64,000 nucleotides of DNA from positions 35,249,526-35,313,525 of the forward strand of contig OY365806.1 in the NCBI GenBank assembly GCA_959347315.1, in the 5' to 3' direction. The notes under the pieces are model-generated. The model saw only the letters and a list, made by a program, of their open reading frames with translations, was not told the DNA's origin and searched no databases. Shown one piece after another: positions 24,157 to 38,469 of the stretch; within the stretch, counting starts at the first letter, position 1, and each line of letters begins with the position of its first letter. Both the position numbers and the translations under genes were made by a program. The DNA comes from Bimastos eiseni (lineage: Eukaryota > Annelida > Clitellata > Crassiclitellata > Lumbricidae).

Positions 24157-27100
24157 TCAGTTCTTGTGCATGATGTGGTCTTTGTGCTTTGGAGAGGCTC
24201 TGGAGATGCTCGCTTCTTTAGAATTCGTTGGCTGTGAGGGCACAAAGTATTTGGCGAAGCGTGGATCAGACTCGATTCTCTTCCCCAGTTTCGAAAACCT
24301 ATGTGGTGCCTTGTCTTTGAGCCTGAAATTAATGGAAATGTTTGCTTGAACCGTTGCAAAGTAAATCAGTCACTTAACAAGTCTGTTGCTCAACCAAATC
24401 ATCAGATAATCAGCATCAAGCGATTGTCATCTGTATGTCTGCGAGTAAGTCAACCATTCATCAACAATCACTTTACTACAATTTTACAATAAATAAATTA
24501 ATTAATCAGAATCAAACTGATTTATTAGTAAATAATATACTACTCTACAGATTGCATAAACTTTTCTGGTGGCAAACTTAGCTCAGCGTAGCCACATAAG
24601 CAATTCAGTAAAATCCTGCATATAGCGAATTGTAGAAGTTTCTTCAGCAGAAGAATTCACATGCTCACCACAAGAAGTGCTTGCAATTGTTGTCTGTGAT
24701 CTGATGTAGAGACGATTCTCATATGTTGGAAAATCTTTCTGGAACAGTTTTCCACTTAAAATATGTACTCTACCACCACTGAGTGCTTGAGAAACATTTT
24801 GAAGCCATGTGTTTCAGCACATTTGAAAGGTTCTTACAAGACCTCATACCAATGATCAGATAAATGTACACCTACACGTTAACATTTACATAGTTACTTT
24901 TGGAGATCTGTCATGTATGCTGTGTCCAAATCAAAAGCAGCGCATACCTCTGTATTCTTCGTTCTGATATGCGCAAATCCAGAACAGCTTTCCTGCAGCT
25001 GGCGAAAAACCCCTGCTCTGCGTATTTGCATGCGTTCATCTGAAGGAAGTCACTGGCCTACAGCAGCAACAAATGCAGATGTTACTAGCTAGCATCATTT
25101 GTTTACACTGTTAAAACACTCCTAATTAACTACCACAATATAATACAATTCATTTAATTCATGATAAACATCCAGCTGACACAGTTACAGCTAGATTCAC
25201 ATAGGCTGTTTTGTGTTTATATAAAATTCTGATACTCCCACCTTGAAATCAAAATACTGAACTGACTTCTGCTATTCACCATCATAGGCTTTACTGTGTT
25301 CATTCCAATCACATTTCCAATTAGTACAGTCATCCAAAACGTTTTAAACATTTACACAATTATCTAAATATATACATAACAATAAGATAAGGACTCAAAA
25401 CATGCAAAGACACCATGTCCCATTGAACCTTCTACTAAACTAAAGATACACCATTCAAATTTCTTAACAATGTCCTGTTAAAACTATTTACTAAACTAAA
25501 GATGCCCCATTCAAATTTCCTAACAATGGCCTGTCACCCTAAACCAACCAGCAAAGGAAGGCTAACAGAAGCATACTTGCAACGACTATACCAGCCACAA
25601 TGCAATTCTACACACCTTGTCACATCTCTCCTGAATGATGCCCGCCTGCTCAACCACGCGTGACTTAAAGTCATCCAGGCACATTTGACGCAACTTCAAC
25701 GCTGTCTTGCAAGACATGGCATCAGTTTCTTCGAGTTGGCACAAAAACGGAGACATGTAGTCTGTGCTCTTGTCTTCCAGAACCTTCTTTTTCTCCTGAA
25801 CCCCATAACTCTTCACTTCTTTCTGGTGCCTTCTGCCCTCAACATATTCCTGATTCTTCTTGTCATCAAAGTTCTGCAAGATTGTTCTTTGATCCAAGTG
25901 TTCGACATTCTTACTCTTTTCCTGCATCACACTTTTCTAAGAATAATCACAATACTAATATATTTGTGTTATTTTTCAAGCTGACAAAAATGCATTATGA
26001 TTACAAACATAATACGAACAAAGGATGTCGGCAGCCATGCAAGCCGCCCGTTATACATCTAATTTAACCAACGCCGCCACCGGGTATTGAACTTGGTTAT
26101 CCATCACTCTATGTAGTTAAAAGATTACACATTGGCTTCTGATTATAGTAAAATTCCAGTGTTTCAGTCCTTGCATCAGTCTCCACTGATTGGGATCTAA
26201 TATGATCGACAGTTCAACTCTAGTTTCATTTAACACTTTTATGATGAGCGAGTATTAAATTGCATGGAAAACTAATTCCTCTCATCGTTAATGGGTCAAA
26301 AACCATGCATGTGTCTGCAAGATAGCATTAAAGGCCTGCCACTCTTGCATGGAGTAGATGGCAAAATGTAATCTTTGAGTAAAAGATATACATGCACTTC
26401 GTAATTACCCTAATTTTACCCTACGAGAAACAACATCAACAATTTACAATCATAAGTTTATTTGTATGGCTCAAAATTAAGAACGTGTCCTTATGTTCGA
26501 TAATAATTGACGGACAAATTGACTAGCTAATTAAATAACCAATTGGTTCAGTGACCGATTGACTGACTTACTGATCAACAGATTGATATAGTGACTATCT
26601 GACCTCCTGCTACTTAATCACTGACTAAACTACCAACTGATCTTTTGACAGGAATGACTTACTGATAGTATTGACTAGGGATGAACCTAAACTCGGCTCG
26701 GCCCGAGTTTTGTAGTACTCGGCATAAACTTGGACTGGGACAAACAATGGGTTTGAGTTTTAATCTTTCTGATTTTGTTTGAAAATGAAAATCGGATTTT
26801 TTTATGCACAAAACCAGAATCGACCTAACTAAGCTTAATATTATAATTTTTATTTACAAAACAACAATCGACCTAAGTAAAACACAATAACTCCTACTAT
26901 TAGTACTTACTAGTTATTATTTCATAGTGTAAACTAAGGCAAAACTAAAAAATGTATACAGTTTTTTAAACTCCCAAACTAAATATCAAGAGAATGAGAC
27001 ATTTAAAAAAATTCTATACTTGGCTTGGACTCAGCAAAATTCAACTCGTAAAATTCGGACTCGGCAGGAAATTCAAACTCGGTTAATCCCTAGTACTGAC

Positions 27101-30100
27101 AGACAATCGTATGGACTCATTGATTTTAAGACACCCACTAGTTCTTGGTTGTTGTTCTTTGCTCTAATGCATGGTCGAAAGCTGAAGACAGATCGTTCCA
27201 GAACAACATCCTCATCTTTTTGTCGAAGGCTGTTCACCATCCTCTGGACCTGTTCCTCTGCAGCCAGGAATCGATGCATGCTTTCTTGTTCGGCCTTTAG
27301 CAGGTCAGTGAACAGCTGGTACTTTTCAAACTCCCGCACTTCCTTAAATCTGGGATGATTCTTGAATAAATTTTCAAACATTGAATGAATTAATCATTCC
27401 TTAATGATTCGATGCTTCAATTAAGCAATAAATTCAGCATTTATATAACGCCCATACAAAATGTTTAATCAGTGGTACCCCAACCCCACGGCTAAAATCT
27501 TTTATGATTGCTTGGTTTTTTTAGTTGCAGCAATTGTGGCTCATTTCTCTTTCACATTCATCCAATGCCGCACTTGCCTTCGTTGATGCGTCCGTTTGTA
27601 GTAAGATTGACTAGGGCAGTTGTTTCCCCTGGGGTGTGTTGTGCAGATTGAGGATGTGCTTTCTGCAGCTGGTAGGCCTGTTGAAGTTGGTGGTTTCTCA
27701 AAATTTTACGTCTCGCATTATATGAATGACATGCTCTATTGGCTTCCTGTTTCCCATCGCATTGAATTTGAGATTTCGGTCTGGATCTGGCAGTGCCAGG
27801 AAGGGATCACATCGCCTAGTCACGGGAGTTTTGTTGCCACACCACAGAATTGGCAGGCCGTTGAAATCTTCATTCTGCGTCCTGAGATGAACTTGCATCA
27901 TGAACAGACGCAACTATTAATTGACTCTAAATATTTGTAAATTAAGGTTCAGCCTGGATTCTTCTCTGAATCACCAAAAAATTAATTGATTGATTAATTT
28001 TTCTCATGCAGATTTTTTTATATGCAGTCATGTCTTTCACAGTGGTTTGGTTGACCACGTGGAATAAGTTTCCTTCTAATCTGTGTGCTCTTCTTGCTAG
28101 GCAGACTTTGCATACACTTTTTACAAGCATCATAAAACCGTTTTTTTTCCTGCCAGAGTTGCGCTGGGAACACCTCTGAGTAGGTTATCTTGTAGGGGCA
28201 CAATGTAAGTCCATTGAGTGATGAGTCAGTGAAAGGTACATGCAAAGTAATTCTAGGAGAATGGCTCAATAAATGAGCAACCATTGAATCAAAAATTAAA
28301 TCAATGTGTTGGTACTCTTATACAAAGTGATGAATAGATTTCATTAAGCAAAACTCACCAGATATGCAGAATAACAACCTGGTTCCAAAGGTGTGAATTC
28401 TCTGAGTTCCTTTATCTTCTCAGGTTTTGTAAACCGTCGCCACACATTGCTCAACTTGTCGTTGTCCAAATGGTAGGACACCAGCATCTCATCATTAAAG
28501 AAATCATAGATAACGGTCGATATGTCGTTGTAGGACAGTCTGTCAGTGTTACGATCATATTGTTCAGTGATGCTCTGCACCCAGAATCATAGTACAAACA
28601 TAATTATATATCTACTACTTATTCAACTCCTATTATTTTCACTTTCTCAGTAATGACAAGAATGATATCATCAACAAAATTAAGTATTATCATGAATATT
28701 ATTAATAATAAACTATTAATAAAATAATAACATTAATACCAATATTTAAATTATAATCATAATTAATTCTAAATAATGATAATAATGACAGTAATGATCA
28801 GAAAGTGGTAATAATGATGACAATAATGATAATAATAATGATGATGATGATGATGCTGATGATGATGATAATAATAAAAATACACCAGACCTTTGACATA
28901 GCACTCGATATAACACAATTTCATGCTTAAAATGGTCACAGTAATGGCTCTATATTTTATTATGCACAAATGACATAATGAAAAAAAAAATTACTCATAG
29001 TGCACAAATAACTTCATTGAGCTGATCTCTTCTTGTAATTTGCCAAACTGATAATTGGTCAAACGGTTCTGTATTATACTGAATTAGCTGCTATAGTACG
29101 TCGATACCGACTTCCTAAATAATTTGCGAAGATAATACTATGCACTAGGTTTCAATTCTACCATCTTTGACGCATCTGTAGCTGCCTAACTAAAATATTT
29201 AATTCAATTCTCAATTGTTAAAATCAAACCTTTAGGCAGTGAACAGAGTAAATAATAATACTAATAACAAATGATAGGTTTACATTAATGAGTGACAAAC
29301 GTGACTCTCACAGTGACATGAGAACCTGGATTCTGATTTAACACGTCTGACAAATCCCCATCGAAGGCGACATGTCGCAAACAGAGGCCATCGCTTCGAT
29401 TGGAGAAATGCTGCCTGAATTCATCGAGACAGTTGTTAACTTCTTCCAATCCATCTGGTCGAGCGTTGATATAAAACAACAGATGGTGCTCAGTTCTTTG
29501 GCCACCTCTTGGTCTGTACCTATACTCTATGGACAAAAGGACAAACATTTAATTTAATCTGATTCTTATAACACTACTTGGAGATGATTTTCAGAAGAAC
29601 AAAGCCTGCCAGCATGCCTCTCACCATGCTAGAGACAGTATAAGACTTAAGGTTGCTTCCAGCTAAACTAGAGTCAAAATTGTTATCTGTTGGAAAAATC
29701 CAGTCAATATCTAATGAACAGAGGGGGAAAAGTGTTCTCGACACATAAAGCAAAAAAACAATAAATAGAAATTTGTGCTTTCAGCAATCAGATATTTTCA
29801 TTAAAATATTCTACTTAGTATGAATAGCATAAAATAATAATAAGTACCATTTTTTAAATGGTAATTCCTTAGGTAATTATTATTAGCAGACAGACTAATA
29901 TTACTATCACGATAACTGCCAACTCTTCAAAATGTTGACAGCAATCATCATCACTAATAAAAGAGTTAAATTCATGAGTATCTTGGTAGAGAATATCGGA
30001 CCTTTGATGTGCTCCATATGTCCTGGATGGAATCGCTCGACTATCCAACCAGATTTTAGGTCAATATGTCTCAGGAACAGCTTATCAGAACGATGTTTAA

Positions 30101-33100
30101 AATTTTCCAGCACTGATGCAATGGAATATGCTGAAAGGTATAACAGAGTTCAATCAATGTCCTTCTTAGTTAATCATCAATCCATGTATAATAAAACTAT
30201 GAATTAATTAACCTCAATTGTCTGTCAAGTAATTAACTCAAAATGTGTCCATCAAATTGAGTTCTGGATCCACAAGTTTACCACAGGAGTCGAGTAAAAA
30301 GACATCATCACATGTACTTAACTTCGCCAATTTTTCAAAAACATTCTATACTTCCTCATCCAAACTGGTTAAAACAAGGCATATATGCTAAACTTATAAA
30401 GTGCGAGAGGTTACCACTATATGAGCTCTAAAAGTTGATATAATGGTAGTTGATGAACAGTTAACCCATCTCACTTTATAAGTTTAATAATTAAGCCTCG
30501 TTTTAACCAGATTAGGGCAACTCAATGGCTTATACAACAATGCAATATGGAATAGATAGACTGGCCCCTGGATATGCCCCTTATCAAGTTTGGGTCATAT
30601 GGTGGGCTGAATAATCACTGTAAAGTGGAGAGTGCAGAATCATGTATTTCGTAGATTGATTACGCCATGTATAATGACTTTGAAAAGATCCTTTATGCTG
30701 TCTGCTTCCTGCCTTCAACCTGATGCCTTGATATTAGAAATTATGATATTATTATGATATTATGATAAATATTGAAATAATAATAATAACACCAGTCAGT
30801 GCTGTGATACGTCAAGCAAATTTCTGTCAACGGCAACGATCTCTGTTGTCAAAAGCTGTCATTAGACTCTGGATCCATCCATCCAATAACAATAAAATCA
30901 AATCACTCAATTTGTTTAATAAAAGGATCAAGTTGACAAGGTTGAAACTTGATTTACAGTTATTATTAAAATATTCTACTTCATAATGTCAGCAAAAATA
31001 ATATTGTTAATATGAACAATTATCTATGAAACCATAATAACTGAATCAGTAACTACCTGGTAGTATCGTAAGTAGTGTATGTACCCTAAATTTGTTTGTG
31101 AATCTCTCATTTATTAAACCCTTTCAACCAATTAACCTCAAATCCTTCAAATAATTTTGAATCTGTTATTCAGTTAAATAGCTGATAACAAATATATAAA
31201 TTAGATAATAGTAATGACCAATGTAACTCACATTCAGGATTGGTATAGCGTATTAGACGACGAATCAGTCCAGTCAGCATTAGCCGGGGAGCAAAGAACT
31301 CGACCTGGACTCCTTTGAACTTCCTACACTTGTATCCCTGAGGGTATCTCATCTCAAAGTCTGCAGCAAAAGCCAGTCAGTCAAAAACTACTCTCTTTAA
31401 AATTTATATATGTATTTATTCGTTTTGCTACAGGCCTATAACAGAAGAGCATGGTAAAAAAGTGTGATTCAAATTCATAACACAAAGTAAAAATGTTTCA
31501 AGATTATCACCTCTAGTTAACTTAAAAATTGCCGCTTTGAGGGTTGTCTTAAAACACTGAACTTCTTCAACCTTACCATACTTTATAGTTTATACCACCT
31601 CTGCTCAACAACATAAAGGCAATAACTGCTAAATATGATATATATCACTTAATTGGTTGGTTGAACCCAGCTGAGGACGCGTGTCACATCTCAAAAGAAT
31701 ATGCACAGAACAAACACTGATTGAGCTGTTGAATAACTGAAATTTACTGATTCCATCCTGTTCCTGTGTTGATAAGAACATGTCTAGCATGCACTTAAGG
31801 CAAGCATATAAAATGTACTTTCACTCAATCTGACAGAATATTTTGCAACTGCTGCTCAGATTAGTAATGCAGTGTGCATTAATATAACAGACATCACCAG
31901 AACTTGGAGCCAATTGAAGCAGTTGAACTTTTGAACTGCTGATGCTTAAGTGATATAAAGTAATGTAATTTTGAATTCAATAAGTATGTAAACTGAAGCC
32001 AACCTGACTGTGTCACTGAAAGGCATTCCACCCACGAGCAAGGCATTTTCACATCAGTTTCGTTAGCAGCTGTGATCTGTAAAACAGCATCCTAATAAAT
32101 TTAACTCATTATTGGAACAACGAGCAACTTATTTTTGCTTTCATGTTAAAGCATAATTCTGCTTTGTAAAAGTAAAACAGTGAAAAAAGTACTTTATTTA
32201 CATTGCACAACATCCAAAAACACCTGGTGATGCTTAAAATCCTTCAGTGATACAAAAGTAAAAAGAACAGCCATTAGGTTAACTGCAAAAGCAACTGATT
32301 AAGTATTTAGGCAATTTTATTTTTTTGACCTCAGCATACAAGGAAAGGCCACTCATCTTGCTCGCCATGTGATCTATTACAAACAGTGCATGTTCAATAT
32401 GTTCATTTTTAACAACCAATTCATTCCATAACCAGTTCATCATAGAATGAACTGGGGCAGAAACCTTCAAATATCTTCCTGCTTTTACAAGCACTGAAAC
32501 CCCAACCTCTGTTTTGTAAGTCCACCAGCCACTAGATATAGTGTACACTTAAATTATAAATCTGAGTTGCATGCAAACCACTTTTTTGAGGAGGATGTTT
32601 GTGGATAAAAGATCATTGATGCTATTCATACAGAGGGATTGTAAATTCGTCAAAGGCAGCACAGATTCCCAATCTCTGGTGTCATCTAAGTCATAATGCA
32701 GGCCCTAGAAACCCAATAATCACACAGAAAACAAACTGAAATAGCATTTAAGCAAGATATTATAAACATCCATGAACTCGAATAGGAAACTATAAAATCA
32801 CACAGAACTGCCCTAATTCACAGAAGGAACACAAAATCAATTCGACAAATTACTCAGAGGCTCCTGGTAGACCATCTGGAATTTTTTTTAAATGTCATAG
32901 AATGTTTACTATGGTATGGCAGAGGATAATATGCAGGATTTTAGAAAAATATCAAAAGAAATGTTGAAGACAATGAGCTTCGAAGAGGCATCGGGTGACC
33001 ATGTTCCTGCTGTCTAAATTTGCTATGATGTTCAGAAGCTCATAACTTCATTAATATTGAGATAATTATGTGACCATTTCCAGGAGACTTAGTTTACATA

Positions 33101-36100
33101 GTTTAGATGAAATGCTGAAGAAAAGAATGTTGAAAACTGTTATATTATGATCACCTGAGAATGGTAAAATAATCATAAATGTCTGGTAATAACAGCAAAT
33201 GTAAGAAAACTGTAGAATAAGTTCTGTTGACAAAATAAACTGCTGACTGGACCTGAATTCCACTCGGATAATGCTGCATGTTAACCCAAAAATTCTTGTG
33301 ATTCCAGAGACTTTCAATTCCAAGGTACCGAGAGGTAGTTAAAGGCCATCCTCGTCCAGTTGATGGTTCGATGAAGAATGGCTTACTCACTTCATGGCAA
33401 CCAGGTAGAACTAGAACCCATGAGTGAACACGCTGACCACGCAGAGCGTCATATTGCTGGTCAAACTCCTGATCACAAATACATAGAAACGATTACTTAA
33501 AAAACCTATCAGCTTGATATTTGGTGGAAGTTTTGAAGGTGCACATTGGCTGACCTCAATTACTTTTAAACAGTAAATCTACATGGACAATCATTTATTG
33601 AAGTTCTCTCAGCAGACTTCTTACACTTCAACTGTACCTTTTTAAATGATTATGATAGTCTAAAATGACTTCAAAATGAAATGACCATCAACTGAGACAG
33701 AAATTGGAATCAATTAGTAGTCATGAAGTTTAAAGAGGACAAGAAAGTTCATGATTAGCTGAAGCCGATACCACGACAGATGAGAAAGGCATCACAGACC
33801 GATTTTTTACGCATGTCTTCTTCTTGCTGCTTTCTCTCAACTTCTTTCAACAGCCTGGTAGCTTCACGCTCTGACATCATTCGTTCATAGCTGCTCTGAA
33901 ACTGATTCGGTCCTCGCACGCCGTATATCCTGCAATCATGAACTTTTAGAGTTTCTTCCCGTTTCTCTTCTTGTTTTTGCTCTTGTTCCTGGTAGTGCTC
34001 TGGCCAAGGATACAAATCTTTAGATTCATCGGCAAAACAGGTTTCCAGCACAGCATATCCACTGACAACATATGCATCATAACCAGCGCCAAGTAGCAAC
34101 GATGTCAAAAGAGTGCTCAACTCAAAGCAGTTGGCATGCTGAAGTAAGAGAATTGTCGATGGAGAAAGAAGCCGTTCTGGCTGAAAAGCAACAGTATGTA
34201 AACTAAAAAGCAGATCAACTTAATCAGCAGATCATAATCCAACCAGTAGCCTACAAACTTCTCTATTGCCGTATTCACAACAGCACCAACAGAGGCAAGA
34301 AGGCTGGCTGTGATGGGTAAGCAGTTTAGAAGATGATCTTTGGGAATATATTTCATTAACCCATTGCATGGGTTAATGATAGCCTGCCACAGGCACCATA
34401 CTCAAGAACTTGAAACACTGCTCACAAGTCTACGATTGTGACATAAGTGTGCTTACTAATGCCACTTTAGGGAACCAGCGCTTTTGCTATGTAAACAAGT
34501 ACACTGTTAAATAGGGTATAAAATTATCTACAAGATAATCATTTCTGATGAAAGAAAGTATACGCGAAGTCACAACACACATAGGGCAGTAAAAGAACCA
34601 AAAGTATGCAATTTAGCCTCAATTTACTTGCCAATTATTGATCATCATGGCCAGTGAAAGTGATGTCACATGTGCAATTTTTCATGCAGTAAATAAATAA
34701 TGGTCCAAAAGTTTCCCGTGAATGCTCTATTTTTACAAAAAAGGATGCTTGCAGAGATATTATACGCAACAGTTTGTGACTTTGTCCCATTAATTTGCCA
34801 GTCATTACACTGCAACAGCATATAAATTAATAAGCAGTTTCAATGGAAGTGGACTCATATGAATACTTTGAGGGATTCAAAGTGGCTGCTAATAGGAATT
34901 GGGAAACTTTTAGCAACAATATAGCATGAACAAAGTACCTACCAACCGGTAAGGTATCTCAAGAGATGTGTACACAAAATGGTCAGAAACAAAACTTGCT
35001 GCTCTTTCCCAGGAACTAAGTTCTGCACAGACCAAAGTAGGTTTAAGTGTTGTACACACAAACTTCTGCAAATGACAATGGATAGTCATTTAGACTTAAT
35101 ATTAAATCTAATATTAAGATAATGATGATTCTTGCCTCTATTATAATTATTATTATCACTATTATTTATGATCAGCTTCAATTGTTTTTCTACATCATCC
35201 AAGGTATAAAAAATTGTATCGTCAGCCAATGTTTCAAAGGCTATGGAAAAAACACCTTGATAATATAAAAATTTTGGAACTTCTATAGTGTGGTGACAGT
35301 TCTGAGGGCGGTTTCATAATTGATTTTAAGTTAAGCTCACTTTGGACCTAATTAATAAAATAATTATTTTAGTTCTGCACCTGATGTCAAAAGTTTGTCT
35401 TAGTCTGACCACATAGCAATCATTGTATTACATTTCATGCTTTCCGAGAAATTTTATGGATTATCAAATTAATTACTTTAATTTTTATTATTAAAATGAT
35501 ATTTCAGATTTATTATCAAGTTTAAGGTAAACAATAAACTGATCAACTTTTATGTGATGGAATATTGCTGAAGAAACAAGAGAGCACAATCATTTGTTAG
35601 TCTTTCTAAGTTTCTATAGATCTGATAATAATGGACGACTATTTAATCTACTGACGAATGCCTTTTCTATGTCCTCTATGTGCCTCGATGAAAATCTGGA
35701 TGAGTGAAGAACTTGTTGATATCGTCATCGTGATTGCGAGCAATGTCTATAGTCGTCGCTTTACCCTATCCACACAACTTGGCCCAGAGACTCCTAACAT
35801 CCATGCCATCTGTCAACTGTCGACAGCAATCCGTTGGTTGGTTCCATGCTTGTGCGTGGGCCCACCATTGCCAAATTTTCAGCTTACCATTCATCATTTT
35901 GCTAACTGATGTAAATTATGTGTATGAAATTACAGTTAAAATCACATATGCCAGTACAGAAAACGCCTCTCAGTAGGTATACCTTGAAGGGGTGCTATAG
36001 AAATGTTCGATTACATTACATTTGTTCACATTGAACTATTAATGGTGAAATTCATTGAAACAACACAGCTGTCAATGAATCAACTGACTAGACATACACT

Positions 36101-37221
36101 GTCAGTAACAAATAATCTTCACCTGACCTCATTACAAAAACCTATCAATATTTTGACCTGATCAAGTTAATAAAGAATTTTGAGAAAGGTGATGATGCCA
36201 CTGAGCACCGACAACAACCTTGACATTGCACTCGTTGACTGAACACAGAAACAATGGCATCCTCTTAGGGTAGACAGTAAAGAACTGATTTTCAAAATTC
36301 CGGACATAGACTAGAATCTTCTTTTCATCAGCTGAATTACATCGATAACCTCGAGGAAAGTCAAACATGTCAAAGATCAAGTGAACTTGTTCACTGAAAC
36401 AGAATTCAAGCATTGCATTGTGGCAATGGGTATGTACATAGAAGATCAATTTCATATATTAGGCAGAAAATTAAGAAAAGTTAGATTAGGTGAAGTAGGG
36501 TAAGATATTGTTAGGTATGACAAGGTTAGGCTACCTAAAGTAAACTTAGGCAAAGCCAGGTCACTTCAAGTACAGAAACGTAAAGTCAGATAAGGCAAAG
36601 CTAATAATAGTAAGGTTAGGTATTATAAGTAATGAAAGGAAAGGTAAGCAACGACAAGTCAAAATTAGTGAGAGCAAAGCTATAGTAGGCAAGGTATAGT
36701 TATATAACAAAGGTTCAGATAGGTAAGGTTAATCTTAGGCACTTAAGCTAAACTTAATAAAGTAATTGTTAATTTTGTGCATGTATATCAACTCAAGTTT
36801 TCCCGGACACTGATACACATTTAACTCCACTTTCAAATTCTCCAAGAGAACCACACAAATGGCAGAAGTTCAGCTCTGATGCTCACCTTTTCAAGGTTGG
36901 AGTCTGTTGAATCATTTTATTCACTTCATTTCTCAGAGCTGTTTCTTCAGTTTCCAGTTCTATCACTCTTATTTCTTCTTCTTCTTCGTTTTCCTCTTCT
37001 TTTGTTTCTTCATCAACATTTTGTTCTTCCTCTGCCATTGAAGAGTCTGCAAGATTCTGCAAGAATTTCCTTTGAGGTTCATCTTGTAAAGAAAACGTCA
37101 CTGTAGTTGAGGAAGACCTTTTGTTGCCAGATTGTTGTGCATCATTATCATGGTAACGAAGATTGAAATCACTTCGACTGTGTGTAATTTCAGAAACTGG
37201 AAAATTATTTTGGCTCGGCAT
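24157..37221 (-). CDS. DRC7: Dynein regulatory complex subunit 7 (DRC7/CCDC135), multi-exon gene
   Basis: DRC7 is a subunit of the nexin-dynein regulatory complex of motile cilia and flagella. Exons read on the minus strand: 36887-37221, 36219-36393, 34943-35065, 33800-34180, 33253-33468, 32582-32704, 32004-32076, 31232-31360, 30002-30130, 29312-29526, 28359-28574, 27139-27360, 25616-25936, a tentative 30-base exon 25242-25271, 24948-25039, 24157-24322. Joined phases are consistent and give about 980 residues, against roughly 870 in human. An in-frame TAG nine bases upstream supports the ATG at 37221. Residues about 63-95 are Glu-rich. Blocks matching the family include MPLFLCSVNECNV, LLGAGYDAYVVSGYA and LGIESLWNHKNFWVNMQ. 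The transglutaminase-like core keeps Cys229 (HANCFELS) and His353 (RVHSWVLV). The C-terminus has SPFLCQL and SDPRFAKYF blocks. Uncertain points: 3' ends of exons 4 and 12, the choice of 32582 or 32579, and the 30-base exon. Confidence 0.93.
26676..27092. mobile_element. Short hAT-type DNA transposon in a DRC7 intron
   Basis: Ends TAGGGATGAACC and, in reverse complement, TAGGGATTAACC. Flanking 8-base duplications GTATTGAC (26668-26675) and GTACTGAC (27093-27100) agree at 7 of 8. 417 bases, no coding. It lies between DRC7 exons 12 and 13 and ends about 45 bases from exon 12. Confidence 0.85.
27640..27830 (+). pseudogene. LINE ORF2 C-terminal fragment in a DRC7 intron
   Basis: Plus-strand frame gives FSKFYVSHYMNDMLYWLPVS then RIEFEISVWIWQC. 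This corresponds to the F-x-H-I-x-x-x-x-x-D-x-L-H-W-L-P-V region of LINE C-termini and to the fragment at 56810-57417. Antisense to DRC7. Confidence 0.7.
28780..28880. repeat. (ATG)n/(ATA)n microsatellite
   Basis: AATAATGATGATGATG-type tract in the DRC7 intron before exon 11. Confidence 0.85.
35770..36020 (+). repeat. SINE-like repeat with LINE-type tail in DRC7 intron 2
   Basis: Body GAGACTCCTAACATCCATGC and GTTGGTTCCATGCTTGTG matches the 5370-5600 unit. It ends AACGCCTCTCAGTAG then GGGGTGCTATAGAAATG, the tail of LINE copies in the window. Confidence 0.65.
36460..36770. repeat. Degenerate AGGTTAGGTA-rich tract in DRC7 intron 1
   Basis: Many spaced variants of AAGGTTAGGTA, AAAGTCAGATAAGGCAAAG and similar on the plus strand, with strong purine bias over 300 bases. 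No coding or transposon signature. Confidence 0.6.
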
Positions 37222-38469
37222 TTCTTCTAGTGCATAAAAAGATTCGAGGTCTGGGATTCAGATGACTAGCTTTGAATAAAAGAAAATGAAAGACACCATA
37301 TCTATCAAAATGAAACAGCTGGAATGATCCAGCATTGAACATAGGTACAAGCATATACTAATTTGGTTCAATTTCATTCATGACACTGATACAATCTAGA
37401 CCAGGAGTTCAACATAAGGGTTATATCTTAGGAAAATTCCAGGCTTCTGGAAGGGGTGCTATATAAATGCTTCAAATAATTGAATGAACTGTGAACTGTG
37501 GTTTAAAATTTTTAAACAGCATACTTTTGAAAGGGGCCATATTATGTACACAGCGAGGGGAGGGAGGGGTTTCGAATTTCGGTTATTTTGCATACGTGTG
37601 CATATAGTGGGGGAAGGGGGTCCCTAAAACAGTTACCTACACAAATATAACTGTGTAATTATGACGACCACAATACGAAATATTAAAATCAGAACTGTAA
37701 CCCAATCACAGACTATATTCCCGTTTAATCAATTTTATGCAGCCTTAAAAGTTCTTTTTAATTCCAAATATTGCTAGTGTTTTATTTATTCATTAACAGT
37801 TAACAAATTTAAAGCTGTTAAATATGATACTCAAAAAAATAGACTGCAGTGAAATCAATGATGCTGTTAAATATGCTGCTTAAAAAATAGATTGGGGTAA
37901 AATCAATGTCTTATAGATGTCTTTAGCTATTTAACCTGTGGGGGGATAGAGCTTGGGGGAGGGTCCACGAAATGTATGTAGTGCAACAGGATGGATGGGG
38001 TGAGGGATCCGAATATCCGATTGTTTTACGCAATATATGGATGGGCCCTAATCACAATTGTCTCTGGTATAAATAATATCAGAGGAACCTTTACAGAATG
38101 ATATGCATTATGCAGGATGGAGTAAGAAGATTGTTCATTTATCAGAACATAAATTCACAAATCTGGATGTATTTAATTTTTTTTAAATTTACTAGTTTTA
38201 GTTTCTGGAACAAAGGACCCATGCGACTGTTAACTGGTGATCTTGTAAGAATTCTGAGAGCCTTCATTCATAATAAGACCAATTTTCTCAGGTAAATATA
38301 TGGTAAGTAGAGAACCAGATGTAATTAAAATAGGCAATGATAGATCAGTGTAAAGTAGAATGTTAAGTATTTCTTAGAGGAGGAAGAGGTAAGTGATTGC
38401 TTTGATTATTCCAATATTCTTTGCTATTTTTAAGATATATCATCTATGCATACTCTCCACTTCAGGTGC

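Noticed and set aside
28018..28284. 88-codon minus-strand frame as an extra DRC7 exon
   Set aside because: Its phase does not fit exons 11 and 12, which join directly with the right spacing to the family. The sequence includes a diverged LINE/SINE tail.
32279..32548. 89-codon minus-strand frame lying between DRC7 exons 6 and 7
   Set aside because: It matches no DRC7 block, and exons 6 and 7 already join in frame in the family order.
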